DNA of 64,000 bases from Litoribacter ruber (GTDB taxonomy: Bacteria > Bacteroidota > Bacteroidia > Cytophagales > Cyclobacteriaceae), in NCBI RefSeq assembly GCF_018500185.1, contig NZ_JAHBGI010000004.1, forward strand, positions 288,328 through 352,327, given 5' to 3'. Positions 58,520 to 64,000 of this stretch are shown here, piece by piece. Position 1 is the first letter of the stretch, and each line of letters opens with the position of its first letter. The translations under genes were made by a program, and so were the position numbers. The notes under the pieces were generated by a model. That model worked only from the letters and a program-made list of their open reading frames with translations. It was not told where the DNA came from and made no database searches.

Positions 58520-60238
58520 ATGCAATTATTAAGCGAGCAGGAATTAGAGCGAAGAAAAGACCGTGAAGAATTGATGAAGCTGGGGATCAATCCCTATCCG
58601 GCCGAGTCTTTTCCTATCAATGTCACCGCGAGCGATATTCATAGAAACTACGAAAATAGAAAGAACGACTATAAAAGCGTATCCATAGCTGGCAGGCTGA
58701 TGAGCCGCAGGATAATGGGCTCGGCCTCATTTGCCGAAATCCAGGATTCCACCGGCAGGTTGCAGATTTACATCAGAAGGGATGATATCTGCCCAGAGGA
58801 TGATAAGACTTTCTACAATACGGTGTTCAAAAAGCTTTTGGGCATCGGGGATTTCATCGGGGTGAAAGGGTATATTTTCACCACCCAAACCGGCGAGATT
58901 TCACTGCATGTTACAGAATTGAAAATTCTTTCCAAATCCGTAAAACCGCTTCCAGTGGTGAAAAGAGATGAGGAGGGCAATGTATACGATGGCTTTACCG
59001 ATCCTGAACTTCGATACAGACAGCGGTATGTGGACCTTACGGTAAATCCTGAAGTGAAGGATGTGTTTGTGACCCGCTCAAGGATCATTTCCAACATGAG
59101 AAGGTACTTTGACGATCACAACTGGTTGGAAGTTGAAACCCCTATCCTTCAGGCCGTCCATGGTGGAGCAGCGGCCCGTCCGTTCAACACTTTTCACAAC
59201 ACTTTGGATATGCCTTTGTATCTAAGGATTGCCAATGAGTTATATCTTAAGAGGTTGATCGTTGGTGGTTTTGATGGCGTGTACGAGTTTGGGAAAATGT
59301 TCCGTAATGAAGGTATGGACAGAACGCATAATCCTGAGTTTACCTCCATGGAAATTTATGTGGCCTATAAGGACTATATCTGGATGATGGAAATGGTGGA
59401 AGATCTATTGGAGAAGGTAACGGTATCTGTACATGGAACTTCTAAAATAAAAGTAGGGGACAAGGAAATCGACTTTGCCGGCCCATACCGTAGACTGAGC
59501 ATGTATGATTCCATTAAGGAATATGCAGATGTAGATGTCAGCAAATTGGATGAAGAAGGTCTTCGTAAAGTTTGCGCTGACTTTGGTATCGAAGTAGATG
59601 ATACCATGGGACGCGGGAAACTGATCGATGAGATCTTTGGCGAAAAAGTAGAAGCTCACCTTATCCAGCCGACATACATCACCGATTACCCGATCGAAAT
59701 GACTCCTTTGGCCAAAAAGCACAGAACAGAGGAAGGCCTTGTGGAGAGGTTTGAACTGTTTGTCAACGGTAAGGAAATTGCCAATGCTTACTCGGAGCTT
59801 AACGATCCTATTGACCAGCGCGAGAGGTTTGAGGAGCAATTGAAACTTGCCGAAAGGGGTGACGATGAGGCCATGGCCATGGATGAGGACTTCCTCAGAT
59901 CCCTGGAGTATGGTATGCCACCCACATCCGGTTTGGGTATCGGTATAGATAGGTTAACCATGTTGCTGACCAACAAGTCGACTATACAGGAAGTGCTTTT
60001 CTTCCCTCAGATGAGACCTGAGAAGAAAATTAGCATCGCCACCGACGAGGATTTCATCAAGCGCGGCATAGATCCCGCCCTGATCCCGGCAATTCGCGAT
60101 CTGAACATCCATACCATTGAGCAATTGAAGGAGCAAGACGTAAACAAACTCTTCAACGACGTATGTGGCAAGCGCAAAAAACTGAAACTCGACGCCAAAA
60201 ACCCTTCCAAAGAGGAAGTGGCCAAATGGGTTGAATAG
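58520..60238 (+). CDS. lysS: Lysyl-tRNA synthetase
   Basis: A 572-residue class II enzyme. An OB-fold anticodon domain (about 55-165, SIAGRLMSRRIMGSASFAEI) is followed by motif 1 (RYVDLTVNPEVKDVFVTRSR), motif 2 (GKMFRNEGMDRTHNPEFTSM) and motif 3 (PPTSGLGIGIDRLTMLLTN). The C-terminal 60 residues (GIDPALIPAIRDLNIHTIEQ) form a helix-hairpin-like extra segment common in Bacteroidota LysS. Spacing suggests an operon with the proline dehydrogenase gene. Confidence 0.97.
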   Translation: MQLLSEQELERRKDREELMKLGINPYPAESFPINVTASDIHRNYENRKNDYKSVSIAGRLMSRRIMGSASFAEIQDSTGRLQIYIRRDDICPEDDKTFYNTVFKKLLGIGDFIGVKGYIFTTQTGEISLHVTELKILSKSVKPLPVVKRDEEGNVYDGFTDPELRYRQRYVDLTVNPEVKDVFVTRSRIISNMRRYFDDHNWLEVETPILQAVHGGAAARPFNTFHNTLDMPLYLRIANELYLKRLIVGGFDGVYEFGKMFRNEGMDRTHNPEFTSMEIYVAYKDYIWMMEMVEDLLEKVTVSVHGTSKIKVGDKEIDFAGPYRRLSMYDSIKEYADVDVSKLDEEGLRKVCADFGIEVDDTMGRGKLIDEIFGEKVEAHLIQPTYITDYPIEMTPLAKKHRTEEGLVERFELFVNGKEIANAYSELNDPIDQRERFEEQLKLAERGDDEAMAMDEDFLRSLEYGMPPTSGLGIGIDRLTMLLTNKSTIQEVLFFPQMRPEKKISIATDEDFIKRGIDPALIPAIRDLNIHTIEQLKEQDVNKLFNDVCGKRKKLKLDAKNPSKEEVAKWVE

Positions 60239-60595
60239 GAATACTAAACATTACGTGAGTTCAATCGCAGAGGAGTCAAAGAGCGCGAGGCGGCGCAGGA
60301 AAAAGAGAGGTTTCACGCCACGGCGCGCAAGCAAAGAATTAAATTTGCAAATTTGCAAGCGTTGAAATAACATATTAGAACCCCTTTTGGAGAAATCTAA
60401 AAGGGGTTTTTGTTTTAATCCCAATCACACTAGTAAACGACAAATCTGACAGACTCTTGGTCAGTGTCTACATTGGCCCCTGTTTCGGTCTTCGGTCTCC
60501 CCGCCCGGGGCTATGCCGTTAAAATAAACCCATTAGTGCGTATAGCCTTTTTTTATTAAATTGGCTTCCAGAATTAAATAACCAAAATATAACTT
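60239..60595. other. Intergenic region with degenerate repeat and terminator
   Basis: A 120-base stretch of CGCAGAGG/GCGCGAGGCGGCGC wording (60240-60366), then a strong hairpin terminator, then AT-rich sequence before the M13 peptidase gene. No ORF is credible. Confidence 0.6.
60379..60416 (+). terminator. Terminator downstream of lysS
   Basis: Perfect 10-bp stem AACCCCTTTT/AAAAGGGGTT, 10-nt loop, T-rich tail. It lies 140 bases past the lysS stop, beyond the degenerate repeat. Confidence 0.85.
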
Positions 60596-62656
60596 ATGAA
60601 CCGATTTAATTATTTGGGCTTTGGCGCTGTCATTACCGGGATGGTGATGGCGGGCTGTTCCCAGCAGTCAGCCCTTTCCGAAAGGGGAGGGGAAGTGCAA
60701 GCCATCAATTTGAACTACATGGATTCTACCACCCGCCCTCAGGACGACTTTTTCCAGTTTGTCAACGGTGGCTGGCTAGAAAAAACCGAGATCCCGGGCG
60801 ACCAGGGGAGATGGGGAAGCTTTAACGAGCTTCGCGAATTTAACAATGAGGCAGTGTTAAGAGTCCTCGAAAAAGCCTCCGATAGTGAAGAATTCCAGGA
60901 AGGCTCTGACCAGAGAAAGGCGGCCGACTTCTACCAGATCGGTATGGATAGCACACTGGCTGAAAACAGAGGCATAGAGCCTTTGAGGCCTTGGTTTGAA
61001 GAGATCGAGAAGATAAATTCAGCCGAGGACCTTCAGGCCTATATGGCCAAGCAGCAAAAAAGAGGGGGAGGAGCATTTTTTGGTCTGGGTGTAAACACCG
61101 ACTTGAAGGACTCTGAAAGAATGGCCCTTTACGTTTCGCAAAGCGGTCTTGGCCTACCTGACCGAGATTATTATGTGGAGGACAACGAGAAATTTAATGA
61201 CCTCCGCCAAAAATATCAAAAGCATGTAGCTTCAGCATTGAAGCTAGCCAAAGTGGATGATGCAGAAGGTGCCGCTCAGCGTATCATGGATCTGGAAACC
61301 AGATTGGCCAAGGCCAGCAAAACCAGAATTGAAATGCGTGACCCGGAAGGCCGTTACAACAAGTTTACCCTAAGTGAAATGAATGAGTTGACGCCTTCAT
61401 TTGACTGGAAGAAGTATTTGGACGAACTGAATGCCGACACGGATGAGGTGATCGTTTCGACTCCGAAGTTTATGGAGGAAGTGGAGAAAATCATGCAGGA
61501 AGTTCCGGCTTCCACTTGGCAGGAATACCTAAAGTGGAACTTGGTCAACAGTGCTGCTCCATACCTGAGCTATGAGTTTGTAAGGAATAATTTTGATTTC
61601 TACGGTAAGGAACTTCAGGGTACCGACGAGATGAGACCAAGATGGAAAAGAGTGTTGGCTACTACTGAAAGAGCTGCCGGGGAGGCCATCGGAAAACTTT
61701 ATACAGAGGAATATTTCCCACAAGAAGCAAAAGAAAAAGCCCAAGAAATGGTGGACAACATTATGTTGGCCATGGGAGATAGAATCAGGAACCTGGACTG
61801 GATGACTGATGAGACAAAGGAGAAAGCCCTCGAAAAGCTTGGTACTTTCAGTGTGAAAATCGGATTTCCTGATGAGTGGAAAAGCTATGCTGACCTAGAA
61901 GTAGACGGCAATCCTGAAACTGCCAGTTATTTTGATAACGTGATGAGATCTTCTGAATTCAGGTTCAATGAAAATATCTCTAAGCTGGGTAAGCCGATTG
62001 ACAAGAATGAGTGGTTTATGACCCCTCAAACGGTGAATGCCTATTATAACCCAACTTGGAATGAGATTGTGTTCCCTGCCGGTATCCTTCAGCCCCCATT
62101 TTATGATTACAGAGCTGATGCTGCTGTGAATTATGGTGGTATTGGCGGTGTGATTGGACATGAGATCAGCCATGGTTTTGATGATCAAGGTAGCAGATAT
62201 GATGCTCAGGGTAACTTGAGAAACTGGTGGCAGGATGAAGATTTGGAAAACTTCCAAGAAAGAACCGGTCAATTGGTTGCCCAGTACGATTCCTATGAGC
62301 CATTAGACGGTGTGAATGTAAAAGGAAGCTTGACTTTGGGTGAAAACATCGGTGACCTTGGTGGTGTATTGGTGGCTTTTGACGGATTAAAAAGACACTT
62401 GGAGGAGCACGGCAGACCAGAAAGCATTGACGGATTCACTCCGGAGCAGCGATTCTTTATTTCTTGGGCTACCATCTGGAGGACCAAAAGCAGAGAAGAA
62501 GCTCTAAGAACCCAGATCCAAACTGACCCTCACTCCCCAGCCATGTACCGCGGAAACGGTCCATTGGTGAACATTGATGCCTTCTATGAAGCATTCAATG
62601 TACAGGAAGGCGACGGCATGTACAAAGCCCCTGAGGACAGGGTTAGAATCTGGTAA
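60596..62656 (+). CDS. M13-family metallopeptidase (neprilysin-like), lipoprotein
   Basis: A 686-residue lipoprotein (signal MNRFNYLGFGAVITGMVMAGC, lipobox VMAGC). The zinc site is VIGHEISHGFDDQG (HExxH) with the third ligand Glu in GENIGDLGGVLVAF. The substrate cleft has NAYYNPTWNEIVFPAGILQP. The N-terminal PQDDFFQFVNGGWLEKTEIP is the M13 start domain. It would cleave small peptides in the periplasm. Ends in a terminator. Confidence 0.95.
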   Translation: MNRFNYLGFGAVITGMVMAGCSQQSALSERGGEVQAINLNYMDSTTRPQDDFFQFVNGGWLEKTEIPGDQGRWGSFNELREFNNEAVLRVLEKASDSEEFQEGSDQRKAADFYQIGMDSTLAENRGIEPLRPWFEEIEKINSAEDLQAYMAKQQKRGGGAFFGLGVNTDLKDSERMALYVSQSGLGLPDRDYYVEDNEKFNDLRQKYQKHVASALKLAKVDDAEGAAQRIMDLETRLAKASKTRIEMRDPEGRYNKFTLSEMNELTPSFDWKKYLDELNADTDEVIVSTPKFMEEVEKIMQEVPASTWQEYLKWNLVNSAAPYLSYEFVRNNFDFYGKELQGTDEMRPRWKRVLATTERAAGEAIGKLYTEEYFPQEAKEKAQEMVDNIMLAMGDRIRNLDWMTDETKEKALEKLGTFSVKIGFPDEWKSYADLEVDGNPETASYFDNVMRSSEFRFNENISKLGKPIDKNEWFMTPQTVNAYYNPTWNEIVFPAGILQPPFYDYRADAAVNYGGIGGVIGHEISHGFDDQGSRYDAQGNLRNWWQDEDLENFQERTGQLVAQYDSYEPLDGVNVKGSLTLGENIGDLGGVLVAFDGLKRHLEEHGRPESIDGFTPEQRFFISWATIWRTKSREEALRTQIQTDPHSPAMYRGNGPLVNIDAFYEAFNVQEGDGMYKAPEDRVRIW

Positions 62657-62684
62657 GATTTTATCGTTTTTAAGGTTTATTATA

Positions 62685-62717
62685 AAAGGTCTGATCGGTT
62701 TTGGTCAGGCCTTTTTT
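62685..62717 (+). terminator. Terminator after the M13 peptidase gene
   Basis: AAAGGTCTGA/TCAGGCCTTT (one mismatch), 10-nt loop, T-run of six to seven. Confidence 0.8.
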
Positions 62718-62801
62718 ATAGCAAAAGAGTGAAAGTTATTTGCCACGGAAGCGCAAAGGCACGAAGAAATTCCGGGGGTTAAGGGATTAGGCGGCCTGCG
62801 G

Positions 62802-63012
62802 CCTGGTTTAGGGGTTTAGAAATCGCAAGCGACGAGAGGGATTTGGCTTGACTGCATCGCGGTAGTTTCACGCCCGCCTACCGGAGTGCATGCAAAGGGC
62901 GCAAAAAGGTTGGCAAAGGACGCCAAGCTCTGGAAATGGACTGAATCTAACCTTCTTACCCTCCCGATCCGCGAAGCGGTTTTGGGGAAATAACCTTCTA
63001 AACTGCTTAAGT
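62802..63012. repeat. 211-bp direct repeat, copy A
   Basis: Begins CCTGGTTTAGGGGTTTAGAA and ends CCTTCTAAACTGCTTAAGT. It shares nearly all of its length with 63696-63906, in the same orientation and without net length change. Internal landmarks: GACGAGAGGGAT, TCATCGCGG-like TGCATCGCGG, TTTCACGCCCGCCT, GGACGCCAAG, TCTAACCTTCT and CTCCCGATCCGCGAAGCGG. The CCCGAT/ATCGGG foldback seen in copy B is damaged here. Not coding in any frame. Confidence 0.9.
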
Positions 63013-63084
63013 ATTTTTACTTTTTAGAATTGAATCAATAATTAAGCAATTTCGTTAATTTTAATTATACTAAACCCATTTACC

Positions 63085-63324
63085 ATGGATATCAAAACTG
63101 TTAAAACTGACCTTATACATTGGGTAAAGGACCTTAAAGATAAATCTGTTTTACAACAGCTTCAAGAATTGAAAAAACAACATGAGGACTCTTTGGAATT
63201 AAGTGAATCCCAAAGGAAAGAATTAGATTTAAGGCTTAAAAAATATGAGGAGGGCCAGATGCATTTTTCATCTTGGGATGAAGTAAAGGACCGGGTTAGA
63301 AAGCGTCATGAAGATGATTTATAA
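63085..63324 (+). CDS. RelB-like addiction-module antitoxin
   Basis: A 79-residue protein. The C-terminal half LSESQRKELDLRLKKYEEGQ plus HFSSWDEVKDRVRK is the characteristic toxin-binding tail of the small addiction-module component family (TIGR02574-like). The N-terminal helix (DIKTVKTDLIHWVKDLKDKS) replaces a classical DNA-binding domain. It overlaps the toxin gene by 17 bases. Confidence 0.9.
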   Translation: MDIKTVKTDLIHWVKDLKDKSVLQQLQELKKQHEDSLELSESQRKELDLRLKKYEEGQMHFSSWDEVKDRVRKRHEDDL

Positions 63325-63613
63325 CTACCAGCTTTCCGAAGAAGCTGAAATGGATGTAATGGAGGCCTATAGTTGGTATGAAAAGCAAAAGCAAGGTTTA
63401 GGAGAAGAATTTCTAGAAGCTCTAGATCATGCAAAAAAGGTCATTTCTTCAAATCCGCTAACCTATAAGGTCTATTATAAAAATAAAGTCAGAGCATTTG
63501 TTTTGAGTCGTTTTCCTTTTTTAGTATTGTATCTAGTAGACGACATTGATATCAACGTTATTTCCGTTTTTAATACAAATCAGCACCCCAAGAAGTGGAA
63601 AAAGAGATTGTAG
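63308..63613 (+). CDS. RelE/ParE-family toxin
   Basis: A 101-residue toxin. YNYQLSEEAEMDVMEAYSWY and KQGLGEEFLEALDHA followed by FVLSRFPFLVLYLVDD and SVFNTNQHPKKWKKRL match RelE/ParE toxins, with the basic C-terminus typical of ribosome- or gyrase-directed members. The start at 63308 (MKM) or 63314 is used after the antitoxin. It lies within a pair of direct repeats. Confidence 0.9.
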   Translation: MKMIYNYQLSEEAEMDVMEAYSWYEKQKQGLGEEFLEALDHAKKVISSNPLTYKVYYKNKVRAFVLSRFPFLVLYLVDDIDINVISVFNTNQHPKKWKKRL

Positions 63614-63695
63614 CCTATACAAATCAGTAATTTATATTATTTCATTTATTTATAATCCTTTTGCGCCGATAAAATGGTTTATGGGTCTATATCGA

Positions 63696-63906
63696 CCTGG
63701 TTTAGGAGTTTAGAAATAACGAAGCGACGAGAGGGATGTGGCTTGACTTCATCGCGGCAGTTTCACGCCCGCCTCCCGGAGGGCAGGCGAAGTGCGCAAA
63801 GAGTTTTGCAAAGGACGCCAAGTTCTGGAAATGGCCTGAATCTAACCTTCTAAACCTCCCGATCCGCGAAGCGGTTATCGGGAAATAACCTTCTAAACTG
63901 CTAAGT
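63696..63906. repeat. 211-bp direct repeat, copy B
   Basis: Same order and length as copy A (62802-63012), with scattered substitutions and compensating short indels. Internal foldbacks: GCCTCCC/GGGCAGGC, and CCCGATCCGC paired with GCGGTTATCGGG around GAA. The TA pair lies between the two copies. Confidence 0.9.
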
Positions 63907-63920
63907 TTGGAAGGTTATTT
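63883..63920. repeat. 17-bp-arm palindrome at the B/C repeat junction
   Basis: AAATAACCTTCTAAACT pairs with AGTTTGGAAGGTTATTT (one mismatch) around GCTA. It joins the right end of copy B with the left end of copy C. Confidence 0.8.
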
Positions 63921-63972
63921 GGCCTGTGGCCTTGTTTAGAGGTTTAGAAATCGCAAAGCGACGATAGGGATG
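63921..63972. repeat. Partial third copy (C) of the repeat
   Basis: GGCCTGTGGCCTTGTTTAGA then GGTTTAGAAATCGCAAAGCG and ACGATAGGGATG match 62793-62852 of copy A; similarity is lost near TGCTTTCACTCC and the sequence stops at 64000. Confidence 0.75.
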
Positions 63973-64000
63973 CTTTCACTCCTAACCCCTTCTACCGTCC

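Larger units (their letters stand above)
62657..63084. other. Intergenic region containing repeat copy A
   Basis: 428 bases: M13 terminator (62685-62717), a GCGCAAAGGCACGAAG-type segment (62740-62770), the 211-bp repeat copy A, and 70 AT-rich bases upstream of the RelB-like gene. No ORF. Confidence 0.65.
63614..64000. other. Right-edge intergenic region with repeat copies B and C
   Basis: 387 bases to the edge without an ORF, made almost wholly of repeat copy B, a large palindrome and partial copy C. Confidence 0.65.

Noticed and set aside
62802..63906. Integron attC or CRISPR interpretation of the 211-bp repeats
   Set aside because: Repeats are far too long and few for CRISPR, and I could not identify the paired core sites of attC or an integrase in the window.
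1..64000. tRNA, rRNA, tmRNA, CRISPR array, complete IS element, prophage
   Set aside because: None recognised in the intergenic regions. Detection by eye is limited, and a covariance-model scan would be needed to exclude small RNAs.

Overview
The window looks like chromosome from a member of the Bacteroidota, most likely order Cytophagales (Cyclobacteriaceae-like). Supporting signs are Bacteroidota-restricted families (BT_3928-type DoxX/MauE protein, DUF3667, two-copy DUF1599, DUF6364-PIN pair), TAnnTTTG -7 boxes with a TTTG -33 element, start codons without obvious Shine-Dalgarno sequences, and an archaeal-type ProRS. There is no rRNA, tRNA, CRISPR array, prophage or complete insertion sequence, so the placement rests on gene content alone. 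Gene density is high and most genes are housekeeping.

Left part (1-11.8 kb, all minus strand): an acetate uptake, sensing and activation locus. In transcription order it holds an outer-membrane porin, a DUF4212 small symporter subunit, a VC_2705-type sodium:solute symporter, a small two-helix membrane protein overlapping a CbrA/CrbS-like symporter-histidine kinase fusion, a receiver-only response regulator, and acetyl-CoA synthetase with a strong terminator. A cNMP/CBS/DUF294 nucleotidyltransferase-like protein follows, overlapping a DnaQ-type exonuclease cut by the window edge. A zinc-ribbon HTH protein related to the IS1 InsA end lies just upstream of the porin.

12-31 kb: SRPBCC protein; DUF6364-PIN toxin-antitoxin pair; beta-barrel protein; a Kdo operon (GNAT-nitrilase fusion, kdsC, kdsA); two convergent L,D-transpeptidases; a PTPS/QueD-folE pteridine pair; a lipoprotein; an SDR lacking the usual Tyr, overlapping a ligase-associated-type exonuclease; guaA preceded by an 11-bp tandem repeat; a TPR-PBP1 protein with hemL; DUF3667; DUF4168.

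31-50 kb: ArsC/Spx-like protein, NlpE-like lipoprotein, divergent threonine-degradation pair tdh/kbl, folP-cdaA (c-di-AMP synthase with a TTG start overlapping the folP stop), divergent DUF1599-BT_3928-aroK, a rhodanese-thioredoxin lipoprotein, a FadL-type outer-membrane protein, a Met/Gly/Trp-rich low-complexity lipoprotein, proS, an NfeD-FloA membrane-microdomain pair, a WG-repeat protein, hemA, and a helix-hairpin-helix protein.

50-64 kb: orphan HSDR_N-type nuclease domain, YtcJ-like amidohydrolase, a two-subunit molybdenum hydroxylase of IorAB type, AI-2E family permease, DAHP synthase-chorismate mutase, proline dehydrogenase, lysS, an M13 peptidase, and at the right edge a RelB/RelE-like pair set between two copies of a 211-bp repeat, with a third partial copy running to the end of the window.

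The most notable items are the acetate locus (sensor-kinase pair without an output domain), the repeat-flanked toxin-antitoxin cassette, the Met-rich lipoprotein, the Tyr-less SDR, and several promoter or start-codon arrangements that suggest leaderless or coupled translation.
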